A program made the translations under genes and the position numbers. A stretch of DNA of 64,000 nt from Paenibacillus sp. FSL M7-0420 (GTDB lineage Bacteria; Bacillota; Bacilli; Paenibacillales; Paenibacillaceae), in the NCBI RefSeq assembly GCF_038002345.1, contig NZ_JBBOCJ010000001.1, forward strand, positions 930,001-994,000, read 5' to 3'. Under the pieces are notes generated by a model that saw only the letters and a list, made by a program, of their open reading frames with translations, did not search any database and had not been told where the DNA came from. Positions 54,636 through 63,462 of the stretch are shown in pieces (within the stretch, counting starts at the first letter, position 1; each line of letters begins with the position of its first letter).

Positions 54636-55202
54636 ATGACTACTTATATCTACATGGTGAGGCACGGGGATTCGCTGCGGACCGGGGTGGATGAATGGAC
54701 GCGCGGCCTGTCGCCCAAGGGGGAGGAGGATGCCCAGCGGGTCACGGAATGCCTGAAGGATGAAGGCATAGATGCCCTGTACAGCAGCCCGTATATCCGG
54801 GCGGTTAATACAATTGCGGATTTGGCGGATAAGCTGGAGCAGGAAATCATTCTGATCGATGATCTGCGGGAAAAGGTCTGGATGGAGGGCAACCAGCAGC
54901 TAACCGACGATGACCTGTATCTTGAGCTCCAGAAGATGTACACCGATCCGGATTACGCCCTGCCGGGCGGGGAATCAAACCGGGAGTGCCAGGCACGTGC
55001 AGTGAAGGCGCTACAGGACATTCTGCGGACCCATGCTGGGGAGCGGGTGGTCATCGGCACCCATGGCATGGTGATGTCCTTGATGATGGGCTATTTTGAC
55101 CCGGGATATGGTCTGGACTTCTTACTACAGACGACCAAGCCGGATATCTATGTCATGGAGTTCGAAGAAGATGAAGTACTGGTCCGGCGGATGCCTGTGT
55201 AA
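54636..55202 (+). CDS. Histidine phosphatase family protein
   Basis: 188 residues from ATG 54636 (AGGAGGAG upstream). YMVRHGDSLRTG with catalytic RHG, LYSSPYIRAVNT, and second His in IGTHGMVMSLMMGYF. Follows the MFS gene by 48 bp and could be co-transcribed. Substrate unknown. Confidence 0.9.
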   Translation: MTTYIYMVRHGDSLRTGVDEWTRGLSPKGEEDAQRVTECLKDEGIDALYSSPYIRAVNTIADLADKLEQEIILIDDLREKVWMEGNQQLTDDDLYLELQKMYTDPDYALPGGESNRECQARAVKALQDILRTHAGERVVIGTHGMVMSLMMGYFDPGYGLDFLLQTTKPDIYVMEFEEDEVLVRRMPV

Positions 55203-55298
55203 GCTAAGGGCAGAATAATTACCATTATTACAAAAAATGGTGAAGTAACATGATAGTCATTACGCTAAAAGGTAACAATCGCCCAATAAATTCAAGAA

Positions 55299-55337
55299 GG
55301 CAGCCGACCAAAGTGGTGGCTGCCTATTTAGCTTTTC
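55299..55337 (+). terminator. Terminator of the phosphatase gene
   Basis: GGCAGCC (55299-55305) pairs with GGCTGCC (55318-55324), extended by ACC/GGT in the loop, followed by a T-rich stretch. Confidence 0.78.
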
Positions 55338-55466
55338 TTAATCAGCTAGTCGCAAACGGATAATCCGGAATTTCCCTCTTAAAATCATGCGCGCGCCTAA
55401 CAGCGTCTTCTTGCTCTGCTATAGAGACATCTTCAAAGACTGGGTTCGAAGCGAACATTCGGGGAT

Positions 55467-55650
55467 AGTTGTATTCTATACATTTAAAAACAGTCAAAGG
55501 GAAGGATTTCCTCTTCTAGCTGTAGTTTGTACAACTAAATTTGCCCGAGTGGGCGAGATCCCGGATAATGAGGCATTTTATATGTATGAAATACAACTAA
55601 ACGGTTATTCGGCGGTAAATCAAACGATTTAGTTGTACTAAATACACTTA
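55467..55650. repeat. F-F-R-R intergenic element, copy 3 (51/63/51 bp spacing)
   Basis: Forward motifs (TGTATTCTATACA, TGTAGTTTGTACAACTAAA) begin at 55470 and 55521. Reverse motifs have their GTAY at 55584 and 55635. Distances are 51, 63 and 51 bp, the same as the two copies 44 kb away. Confidence 0.85.
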
Positions 55651-55708
55651 AGCATTTCGCCTGCACCCTAATCAGTTCTGATGCTGTACTTAAGTAGAGT
55701 GGCTAGCC

Positions 55709-56494
55709 CTATAGCCCATAGAATCGTTTTGTGTTGGCCGTCAGCAGGGCCTGGGCCTCTGGAACGGAATAACCATGCAGTGCTCCCCAGGCGGCAGCAA
55801 CGTCATGGACCATAGCCGGATGGGTGGTGCGCCCGCCGAACGGTCCTTCAAACGGCCAGGGGCCATCCGTCTCCGCCATGACCAGCTCCGGCGGATAGCG
55901 GCGTGCCAGCTCCTGAATCTCCGGTTCGTAGAGGATGTCGGGAGTGAAGGAAATGTAGTAACCGCGGCTAATCATCCGGTCAACGGTAGCAGTGGGGCCC
56001 TTGAACCAGTGGAAATGGGCCTGCGCAAGGCCATGCTGCTCCAGCAGATCGCATACGGTCCATGCATCCTCATAGACGGCATGCAGTACTACAGGCTTGC
56101 CCAAACGTGCAGCCAGTCCAAGAAGTATGTCCAGAAGCTGAATGTAGGGTGCCATATCCCAAGCTTCGCCACGCTCCACAGCTTCTGCCCGGGAGTAGTA
56201 GGGAAGACCGATTTCACCAATAGCGACTATATTGTCCGCATGGGTTGTAATCCAATCCAGTAGTGTATTTAGCTCTTGTTCCGCAGGCAGCACCTGCTCG
56301 GGATGGAAGCCGTAAGCCGGCTTCACCAGACCGGGATACCTGGCTGCGAGCTCCCAGGTACGCTTGCTGGAGGCGAGATTCATGGAGACCGCGATCAGGG
56401 CCTTAATGCCCTGATCCGGCAGTCCCTCCAGCAGCGAGGACACTGCGTGATCGTCATATCGGTCAAGATGAATATGGGCATCAATCATTGGCAA
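55709..56494 (-). CDS. TatD-family metal-dependent hydrolase
   Basis: 261 residues. HxH metal motif MIDAHIHLDRYDDH (His7, His9), IGEIGLPYYSRAE (Glu), VVLHAVYEDAW (His), FHWFKGP and MAETDGPWPF (Asp). TatD proteins are DNases or related amidohydrolases. The usual IGE.GLDY motif reads IGEIGLPYYS, so it may be a divergent branch. Ribosome site GGAAGGAGAG. Confidence 0.87.
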   Translation of the reverse strand: MPMIDAHIHLDRYDDHAVSSLLEGLPDQGIKALIAVSMNLASSKRTWELAARYPGLVKPAYGFHPEQVLPAEQELNTLLDWITTHADNIVAIGEIGLPYYSRAEAVERGEAWDMAPYIQLLDILLGLAARLGKPVVLHAVYEDAWTVCDLLEQHGLAQAHFHWFKGPTATVDRMISRGYYISFTPDILYEPEIQELARRYPPELVMAETDGPWPFEGPFGGRTTHPAMVHDVAAAWGALHGYSVPEAQALLTANTKRFYGL

Positions 56495-56515
56495 GTCTCT
56501 CCTTCCGGCAGCCGA

Positions 56516-57625
56516 TTATTTCTCCACAATGGCTTCACCCCGTTCATGCGGCTCAAAAGCAATAGACCCCAGCTCCATCCCCGTCTTGCCTGACTTATAT
56601 TCCAGCTTCAGGGTACCGACACTCTCGGTCATGCCGACCATTAAGCTGGTATCTGCAAGCAGCTTGTTATTCTCAACTTTGTAGTAAGTCACTGCGCCAA
56701 TGGCCGCTTTGCTGCCGAAATACTTCAGGCCGTCCTCAGCACGGTCCGGGAGTCTCAGCGTCAGTTTGGAGGGCGCGGATCCTGTAAGCTCAAGCTTCAG
56801 CAGGACATCGTCCTTATCGAGCGAAATACTGGAGGATACTACAGCAGAAGCCGCCTTGTCCGCAGCAGGCACGGAGAGCTCCTTCCCCTGCTCCGGCTTC
56901 ACGACATGAACCTCCTGTGCAACCAGCGAGGTTCCGGTTCCCAGAGTGAACACAACCGTAGCCTCCGGTTTGCCGTCCGAATCTACATCGGCATAGAAGA
57001 GCTGAGGCGGGTGCGAATAGTCTCTGGGTACGGTCCAGTTGAAGTGTTGCTTCTTGCCGTTAACCTCAAGGATGAAGCCTTTGTAGGTATTGCCGTCCTT
57101 CAAGGCAGCATAAAGCTTCACCTTGCTGTTATTGCCGGCAACGGCAAGAGGCTCTGCGGGAACCCTGACCGTGGTGCTCAGATCGCCTGGGGTAACAGTG
57201 ACCCGGCTTCCGCCAGGCTTGAGCTCCGTGACAGCTCCTGTAAGGGAATCCAGCGTAGCTGCTGCGATATATACACGCCCCGCCTTCAGCAGTACGGGCG
57301 CATCCAGCGTTTCATTAGCGCCTCCATCCGTTTGCATGGAAGCGCTGCCGGGCGTAAGAATCGTCTTGTCCCAGCTTGTGGACAGAGTAAGCTGCTTGAG
57401 GGTGTTGTTCCATTGCAGCTGCATCGGATAGAACTCCAGCAGCGTGCGGGCCGGAACATACAAGATGCCGCCGGAATGGAAGGGCGCAGCATAGGGCAGG
57501 ACGGCTTGTCCATCTACAATAAGAGATAGCGGTGCAGGAGCAGAAAGGGCTGTATCTATAGGTGATGCCGCAGCAGCGCCAGCGAGGAGCAGGGCAAGGG
57601 CAGTAGCAGCGAGAATTTTTTTCAT
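56516..57625 (-). CDS. Exported copper-amine-oxidase-N domain protein
   Basis: 369 residues from ATG 57625 (CGGAGG upstream). Signal peptide (LAATALALLLAGAAAASP). Residues about 30-125 are the copper amine oxidase N-like module (ILYVPARTLLEFYPMQLQWN). The rest is beta-rich, with YADVDSDGKPEATVVF resembling an FG-GAP/EF-hand-like loop. Third protein with this module in the window. Function unknown, probably wall-associated. Confidence 0.8.
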   Translation of the reverse strand: MKKILAATALALLLAGAAAASPIDTALSAPAPLSLIVDGQAVLPYAAPFHSGGILYVPARTLLEFYPMQLQWNNTLKQLTLSTSWDKTILTPGSASMQTDGGANETLDAPVLLKAGRVYIAAATLDSLTGAVTELKPGGSRVTVTPGDLSTTVRVPAEPLAVAGNNSKVKLYAALKDGNTYKGFILEVNGKKQHFNWTVPRDYSHPPQLFYADVDSDGKPEATVVFTLGTGTSLVAQEVHVVKPEQGKELSVPAADKAASAVVSSSISLDKDDVLLKLELTGSAPSKLTLRLPDRAEDGLKYFGSKAAIGAVTYYKVENNKLLADTSLMVGMTESVGTLKLEYKSGKTGMELGSIAFEPHERGEAIVEK

Positions 57626-57820
57626 AAGATAACCTCCGGAGTCTGGAAATTCCAATCTCTTGTATTATAAATGAAAAACGCCGCCTGCGGGTCACGTTCT
57701 GTTAACAAAGATAAGACAAGCCTGTTACAGCCCTAGCTCATACAGCCCATACTGCCCATACTGTATTGTGCCTATCCGCCTGCAACTTGCCATCCCTTAT
57801 ATAGTAGTCTTGCAGGAACC

Positions 57821-58396
57821 TCAAGCTTCAAGCGCCTTAAGGGCAAGCGACACCAGGGATCTGACGGAGGCCTCGCTCAGTTCTCCCCCGGTCAGCAGCA
57901 GCCGGTAAAAAATAGGGCCGTAGACCAAGTCGATACAACTCCCGATATCGAGTCCCTGCTTCAGTTCCCCCTGGGCAATCCCCCGTTCGAACAGCTTCCG
58001 GGCTTCCTCGCGGCGCGGGCCGAAATATCTGCTCCGGTATGCCTCCGCCAGTCCGGTATCGGATTGCCCTTCACCGATCAGCTCCGTAATGACTTTACCT
58101 TCCCGGCTGGTGAGGAACTGCGCGAGCGTCCCCGCATGAATCAGAATGTCCTCCTTGGCGGAACCGGTATCCGGGATCGGAAGTCTCGCATTAGCAGCAT
58201 ACAGATATCCGTCCATCACCACTGCCGCTTTATTCGGCCACCATTTATAGATCGTTGCCTTACTGACCTGGGCCTGCTCCGCAATCTTCTCCACGGTAAC
58301 TGCGCCGAAGCCGGTCTCCAGCAATAATTCATATGAAGCGTTCAGAATAGCGTTCTTGGCCTCGGTATTGCGCGGGCGGCCTCTTTTTTTCTCCAT
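57821..58396 (-). CDS. TetR-family transcriptional repressor
   Basis: 191 residues. N-terminal HTH at about 30-55 (VEKIAEQAQVSKATIYKWW), with KKRGRPRNTEAKNAIL before it. C-terminal helical ligand domain of the TetR_C type. Ribosome site CAGGAGGA. Divergent from an MFS gene, with two palindromic operators in between. Confidence 0.92.
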   Translation of the reverse strand: MEKKRGRPRNTEAKNAILNASYELLLETGFGAVTVEKIAEQAQVSKATIYKWWPNKAAVVMDGYLYAANARLPIPDTGSAKEDILIHAGTLAQFLTSREGKVITELIGEGQSDTGLAEAYRSRYFGPRREEARKLFERGIAQGELKQGLDIGSCIDLVYGPIFYRLLLTGGELSEASVRSLVSLALKALEA

Positions 58397-58462
58397 GATG
58401 ATTCCTCCTGACAGTGCTGGTTCAACTATAATTGGAGTATAGCATAAAATCGCCTATTTACA

Positions 58463-58480
58463 ATACTGAACGTTTAGTAT
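58463..58480. promoter_or_regulatory. TetR operator O1
   Basis: ATACTGAACGTTTAGTAT, an 18-bp palindrome with one mismatched pair, in the divergent tetR-MFS region. Confidence 0.75.
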
Positions 58481-58504
58481 ATTATTTGCTCATAACTAAT
58501 TAGT

Positions 58505-58522
58505 GTACTTAGCGTTCAGTAT
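58505..58522. promoter_or_regulatory. TetR operator O2
   Basis: GTACTTAGCGTTCAGTAT, related to O1 as an inverted copy; the centres are 42 bp apart. It ends 26 bp before the MFS start, placed to block transcription. Confidence 0.75.
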
Positions 58523-58548
58523 TTAAAAACTGGAAGGTGGCGCTTCAA

Positions 58549-59768
58549 ATGAAAGCTGGAATTCCTGCGCAACAACAATCAGTATCCCCTGTTACTCAAA
58601 AGGCTGTTCCCGGCTGGATCACATTTCTGCTGGCTGTCTCCTGCGGACTGATCGTGGCGAATCTCTATTATACCCAGACGCTGGTTGGGCCCATCGGGCA
58701 GGCCATTCATCTGTCCGCTGGAGCGACAGGGCTAATCGTTACCCTGACGCAAATCGGTTACGTAGCCGGGCTGCTGTTCATTGTCCCGCTCAGTGATATT
58801 ATCGAGAACCGCCGGCTGACTGTGATGTCGCTGATTCTGGTTGTGGCCGCCCTGGTGCTATCCGTCCTGGCACCGAATGCACCGCTGTTCCTGGCCGCCT
58901 CCCTGCTGATCGGGCTGGGCTCGGTAGCGGCGCAGGTCCTGGTGCCGTATGCCTCCTATCTGGCGACGGAGGAAGATCGCGGCCGCGTCGTCGGCAATGT
59001 GATGAGCGGCCTCTTGCTGGGCATTATGTTCGCCCGCCCGGTTGCCAGCTTCATGGCCGGACTCTGGGGCTGGCAGTCCATCTTCATAGTCTCGGCTGTC
59101 GTAACTGCGCTGTTGACGCTGCTACTAGCCCGTGTCCTGCCTGCCCGGAAGCCCGCTCCCGGCTTGAGATACGGACAATTGCTCCGCTCTCTGGGCACAT
59201 TGCTCATGCATACGCCGGTGCTGCGGCGCCGCGCTTTATACCAGGCTAGCCTGTTCGGTGCCTTCAGTCTGTTCTGGACGACAGTTCCCTTGTATCTGTC
59301 CAGCGAGTATCATCTGTCCCAGCAAGGAATCGCCCTGTTTGCCCTGGCTGGTGTGGGCGGAGCCGTAGCTGCGCCGATTGCGGGCAGATTGGCTGACAAA
59401 GGCTGGACCCGGTTATTGACCGGTCTAGGCATTTCACTGGCCGTTCTCTCCTTTATCCTGGCCTATCTGCTGCGGGATACCTCCAATCTTACACTAGGCC
59501 TGCTGGTGCTGACGGCCATTCTGCTCGATATGAGCGTGTCCGGTAATCTGGTGCTGGGGCAGCGGGCGATCTATTCACTGGGCAATGAGACCCGGGGGCG
59601 GCTGAACGGCTTGTTCATGGCGATTTTCTTCATTGGAGCGCCGTGGGATCATCACTCGGGGGCTGGGCATATGCTTACGGCGGCTGGAGTCTGACCACCC
59701 TAATCGGGCTGGCACTGCCAGTGCTGGCGCTGATCTACTTTTTGACCGAGAAGAAGCAGCGCGCTTGA
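58549..59768 (+). pseudogene. MFS transporter broken by a -1 frameshift
   Basis: From ATG 58549 (GGAAGGTGG upstream) the frame reads twelve-helix MFS sequence up to about 59640 ([12 protein letters not shown]), then goes out of frame and stops at 59694. The expected end resumes in another frame as [18 protein letters not shown] and runs to TGA 59768. One base is missing near GGAGCGCCGTGGG (59637-59645). Only the last ~40 residues are affected. It could be a sequencing error or a recent mutation. Regulated by the divergent TetR. Confidence 0.85.
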
Positions 59769-59834
59769 GAAAAGCAGACATGGCGTTCAGCAATAATCCG
59801 CATAGCCAGTAATTCCTAAAAAAACTACAGTAGG

Positions 59835-59863
59835 CAGAGGAGCTAGATCCTCTGTCTTTTTTT
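59835..59863 (+). terminator. Terminator of the MFS gene and insertion context of the intron
   Basis: CAGAGGA pairs with TCCTCTG, followed by TCTTTTTTT. The group II intron begins about 13 bp after the T run. Confidence 0.88.
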
Positions 59864-60216
59864 CGAAATATAAGGCGTGTCCAGAAAGCGCGTATCTTCT
59901 AACCGGTGAAAGTCCGGTCACGGGAGGGGCCAAGCCCCCGTGTAGCTAGGATGCCTGCGTACGGCGAAATCCGTGCGTAGAAGCGCATCGACAAAAGTCC
60001 GGTCAGAGACAGGGCGAGCAACCCGCCAGGCCGTAACATGAAGTGAATCCTGCCGCGTCGTCATAAAGGCCCCGCAAGGGGGAAGAGAGGAAGTCGAACC
60101 TCGCTTATATGGGTGAAGACCATGGAAGCTGCAGAGAACTTGGAACGGCAGTGAAGAATCCTCCGGCGTATGGGGATCGGCATGGAAGGAAAGAAGACAT
60201 AGTGAACTGGGGAGAC

Positions 60217-60253
60217 CCTCCCCCACACGGGAGGATTTTTTTTTTTTTTTTTT
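60217..60253 (+). terminator. Terminator-like hairpin with 18-T run inside the intron
   Basis: CCTCCC (60217-60222) pairs with GGGAGG (60229-60234), then A and 18 T (60236-60253). An overlapping alternative hairpin GGGGAG (60209-60214) / CTCCCC (60218-60223) excludes it. Lies between the intron's 5' RNA and the maturase ORF. Confidence 0.7.
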
Positions 60254-60415
60254 AGAAACCCGTAAAAAGACGCTCTATAAGTCCAAAAGATGAAATGAAC
60301 CGTCTGTGGGAAGGGAGTCCGAGGGGCTCATAGTACCGAGGAACCTAAGGACAACATAACCTTAGGGAGAGAAGGAGCCCTGCTTTGTTTATGCTTTTGG
60401 AGGAGGTACGAGTGA

Positions 60416-61708
60416 GTGAATGCCAGTAGGCTAACGACACCCAAGGAAAAAGTTCAAGAACTCCAAGAAAAGCTAGGTCATGCGGCCAAGGAGAACAACA
60501 AGCGTAAATTCCATGCGCTGTACGACAAAGTCTACCGCTGGGATGTGCTGAGCGAAGCCTGGAAACGGGTGAAAGCGAACAAGGGGGCTGCCGGAGTAGA
60601 TGCGGTGACGCTCGCGGATATTGAGAAACAAGGAGAAGTGCAATTTCTCAAAGACTGCGAGCGAGCATTAAAGGATGGTAACTACCACCCACAGCCCGTA
60701 CGGCGGCACTATATCCCAAAGAAAGACGGGAAACCAAGACCGCTGGGCATACCCAGCGTGCGCGACCGAGTGGTGCAGATGGCAACCAAACTCGTCATTG
60801 AACCGATCTTCGAAGCAGATTTCGAAGAAGTATCCTTCGGATTTCGCCCGAAGCGAAGTGCGAAAGGAGCACTGGATCGAATCCGGAAAGCCTGCAACCG
60901 CAAAGGAAATTGGGTAGTCGACGTCGACATCCAAGGTTACTTCGACAATATTAACCAGGAGAAACTGATGAAATTGGTACAAATGCGTATCAATGACAGA
61001 CGAATCCTGAAGTTAATACGGAAGTGGCTTCAGGCGGGAGTCATGGAAGAAGGAAACGTAAGACGTTCCGATTTAGGCACACCACAAGGTGGAGTGATCT
61101 CACCACTTTTGGCGAACATCTATCTGAACTATTTTGACCGACTGTGGGAAAAACACGGGAAAGGAGTAGGTGAACTCACGAGGTATGCAGACGATCTTGT
61201 GGTGGTCTGTAAAACTAAAAAGGACGCCGAACACGCGTATGAACTCATACGCAGAATCATGGAACGTCTGGAGCTGACGCTACACCCAACCAAAACCCGT
61301 ATTGTCGGCTTATGGACAGGAGACGAAGGATTCGACTTCTTAGGAATGCACCACCGGAAAAAGAAGGCAGAAACATCCCAAGGCAAGGTGTATTACACCA
61401 CGCAGCAGTGGCTAACGAAGAAGGCGGAGGAACGAATTCGAGGCGTGGTTAAAGAAAGATTAGCACCGCCCAGCATGCGTTCGAAATCGTTTGCGGAACA
61501 CGTGGAATGGCTCAATCCCAAGATTCAAGGATGGAGAAACTACTATTACACAAAGTACAGCCAAAAGAGGTTAGCAAAACTGGATTGGTATATTCTGCAA
61601 CGATTTACCCGGTGGTATGCGAAGAAGAGACAACGAGGAAGATGGATGAGATCCCGGTCAGAAGTTAGATATTTGACCATCCAATATGGACTAAAAACGC
61701 TATTGTAA
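60416..61708 (+). CDS. ltrA: Group II intron reverse transcriptase/maturase
   Basis: 430 residues from GTG 60416 (GGAGGAGG 9 bp upstream). RT domains 0-7 with [53 protein letters not shown] and the catalytic RYADDLVVV. The C-terminal maturase X domain ([20 protein letters not shown]) ends the protein. No HNH endonuclease domain, as in class C maturases. It aids splicing and retrohoming of its host intron. Confidence 0.95.
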   Translation: MNASRLTTPKEKVQELQEKLGHAAKENNKRKFHALYDKVYRWDVLSEAWKRVKANKGAAGVDAVTLADIEKQGEVQFLKDCERALKDGNYHPQPVRRHYIPKKDGKPRPLGIPSVRDRVVQMATKLVIEPIFEADFEEVSFGFRPKRSAKGALDRIRKACNRKGNWVVDVDIQGYFDNINQEKLMKLVQMRINDRRILKLIRKWLQAGVMEEGNVRRSDLGTPQGGVISPLLANIYLNYFDRLWEKHGKGVGELTRYADDLVVVCKTKKDAEHAYELIRRIMERLELTLHPTKTRIVGLWTGDEGFDFLGMHHRKKKAETSQGKVYYTTQQWLTKKAEERIRGVVKERLAPPSMRSKSFAEHVEWLNPKIQGWRNYYYTKYSQKRLAKLDWYILQRFTRWYAKKRQRGRWMRSRSEVRYLTIQYGLKTLL

Positions 61709-61833
61709 TCTGCATGCCCATGAATGACAAACATCGGAAAGCCGTATGAGGGAAAACCTCACGTACGGTTTGATGAGGAGGGGCTGGGTTGCACCAGCCC
61801 TTTACTCTAGAATGTATAGGTTTCACGCTATAC

Positions 61834-61900
61834 ATTATCCTTCTATTTCTCGCCGAAACGGTACCGTCCTATAAAAGGACGGCAAAGCCGTTTCCACTTG
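61834..61900. repeat. Dispersed structured repeat, copy 2
   Basis: Same leader ATTATCCTTCTATTTCTCGC, then GAAACGG..CCGTCC / GGACGG..CCGTTTC with an internal loop, then CACTTG. Copy 1 is at 39093-39156. Here it follows the intron's 3' end and a small AATGTATAG/CTATACATT hairpin (61811-61836). Confidence 0.82.
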
Positions 61901-61993
61901 CCTGCATATGTAATGGATTCGATAGATAGAGCGTATTAGCTCATGTAAATTACTTGGCCAAGTAAATTCAGCCTGGAAGGGAGGGCTTAAGGA

Positions 61994-62557
61994 ATGCAAG
62001 AGCGCGCATTGCTGCCTTTGATACATGACAGGGTTCCTGCTCATATAGAGACAGAGCTGGAGTTTGCAGCGGTTTTTGAAGCCTATTATAAACGGATATT
62101 CAACTATATCGCCTACCGGGTGAGCTGCCGTTATACCGCCGAGGATCTGGCCAGCCAGGTATTCGAGAAGACGCTATCCAAGCTGCCCGCCTACTCCCCG
62201 GAGAAAGCGCCGCTGGAAGTGTGGCTGTTCGCCATTGCCCGCAACGTAGTGAATGATTATTACCGGAGCCGCGCGCGTCAGCGCTTCTTCTCCCTGGACA
62301 GTATCCGGGAGCTTGTGTCGGGCAAAAAAGAGCCGGAGAAGCTCATCCTCGGCAGAGAGCGCAGCGATAGGCTACAGGTGGCGCTGGACACGCTCAGCCC
62401 GAAGGAACGTAACCTCATCGCTCTGAAATTCGGGGCGGATCTGAAGAATACGGAGATTGCCCGGATTACCGGAATCTCGGAGAGCAATGTCGGAGTCATT
62501 CTCTATCGCAGCATGCGAAAACTGAAATCTGAAATAGGGAGTGTGGAAGAGCTATGA
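61994..62557 (+). CDS. ECF-type RNA polymerase sigma factor
   Basis: 187 residues. Region 2 (FEAYYKRIFNYIAYRVSCRYTAEDLASQVF in two segments; FAIARNVVNDYYRSR) and region 4 (LSPKERNLIALKFGADLKN; IARITGISESNVGVILYRSM) are present. Ribosome site GGGAGGG. The stop overlaps the next gene's ATG (ATGA), which encodes the likely anti-sigma factor. Confidence 0.92.
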   Translation: MQERALLPLIHDRVPAHIETELEFAAVFEAYYKRIFNYIAYRVSCRYTAEDLASQVFEKTLSKLPAYSPEKAPLEVWLFAIARNVVNDYYRSRARQRFFSLDSIRELVSGKKEPEKLILGRERSDRLQVALDTLSPKERNLIALKFGADLKNTEIARITGISESNVGVILYRSMRKLKSEIGSVEEL

Positions 62558-63462
62558 ATGACAAGAAGAGCGCCGCACAGGCAGATGAACTTGAGCTTCA
62601 GGAGCTGGGGGACTATCTGGCCCGCCAGGACTTCTCACGGGAGTCCGATCCGGCGGAGGTTCTCCGCCAGGTGAAGAGCCGCTCCATTCAGAAACAACAG
62701 GAGGATGATAGAATGAAGAACAAACAACGGGTCAGACGTCCGGTAATGATTGCAGCTTCCCTGCTGGTAGCTGCCGTGGTGAGTATATCCTTCGTCAGAC
62801 CCTCGTTCGCACAGGAAATGCTGGAGCGTGTGCTGAATTCAGTCCATCTGGGACATATTGAGGTCGCTCAGATGGACGGGAGCCACCCTAAGGAGTTCCC
62901 GGACGACTGGAAGGGCAAGATATTTGACCAAGAGGGTAAGCCCGTCACCTCATTTAACCCCATGCCGGAAGCCATCTTCAATGCAGCCGGGGAGGCCATC
63001 GTCAATTTCGACGGGGATAAGCTGATTACCCTGAGCGAGCAGGAGCAGCTTGACAAGGAAGCGTCAGAGCAGAAATTTATCGTCAAGGAGACAGCGAAGC
63101 TGGATCAATACGCTCTCTTCAAGGTGAAGCTGCCGGAATACCTGCCAGAGGGCTTTGCCTTTGAACGCGGGGAGTTCTATAAGGATGAGACGGGCGTAAG
63201 CGGGCAGATTGTTGAACTGTTCTTCGCTAGCAAAGATAAGGATAAGCGAATCTGGATGCAACTGCGCCTTGCTAATGAGGAGAATGCCTTTTCAATGGCA
63301 ACTGACGATAAGGTGGAGCAGGTGAAGATCAAGGGGACGGATGCGGTTCTGGTCAGTGACAGAAGCCTGGACTGGGAAGCGAACGGCGTGATGTACGGCC
63401 TCAGCACCCGTGGCCTTGACCGGGCTGAGGTTCTGAAGATCGCAGAGTCGATTAACTGGTAA
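62554..63462 (+). CDS. Membrane anti-sigma factor with DUF4367-type domain
   Basis: 302 residues. Cytoplasmic part (1-65), one membrane helix (about 68-86: VMIAASLLVAAVVSISFV) and an extracytoplasmic part ending in a DUF4367-like domain (YLPEGFAFERGEFYKDE; VLVSDRSLDWEANGVMYGL). The single-helix topology and coupling to the ECF gene suggest it holds the sigma factor at the membrane. No zinc-finger HxxxCxxC is present in the N-terminus. Confidence 0.82.
   Translation: MNDKKSAAQADELELQELGDYLARQDFSRESDPAEVLRQVKSRSIQKQQEDDRMKNKQRVRRPVMIAASLLVAAVVSISFVRPSFAQEMLERVLNSVHLGHIEVAQMDGSHPKEFPDDWKGKIFDQEGKPVTSFNPMPEAIFNAAGEAIVNFDGDKLITLSEQEQLDKEASEQKFIVKETAKLDQYALFKVKLPEYLPEGFAFERGEFYKDETGVSGQIVELFFASKDKDKRIWMQLRLANEENAFSMATDDKVEQVKIKGTDAVLVSDRSLDWEANGVMYGLSTRGLDRAEVLKIAESINW

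Larger units (their letters stand above)
55203..55708. other. Gene-free region with terminator and third F-F-R-R element
   Basis: About 500 bp between the phosphatase gene and the convergent TatD gene. It holds a terminator (55299-55337) and the repeat element (55467-55650). An 81-codon frame over the element has no ribosome site and reads the repeat motifs, so I do not call it a gene. Confidence 0.75.
59877..61805 (+). mobile_element. Group II intron with reverse transcriptase ORF (class C-like context)
   Basis: The 5' end is taken as GTGTCC at 59877 (group II GUGYG-type start). The 5' part is densely structured, non-coding RNA (59877-60400). The maturase ORF lies in domain IV. Domain V is visible at 61738-61771: AAAGCCGTATGAGG-GAAA-ACCTCACGTACGGTTT read as a hairpin with GAAA loop. 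Domain VI is the GGGCTGG/CCAGCCC hairpin, and the 3' end is near TTTAC (61805; the exact end is uncertain). Insertion just after a terminator is typical of class C introns. Confidence 0.88.

Noticed and set aside
55387..55632. 81-residue ORF
   Set aside because: It lies over the third F-F-R-R element, has no ribosome site, and its peptide simply translates the repeat motifs.
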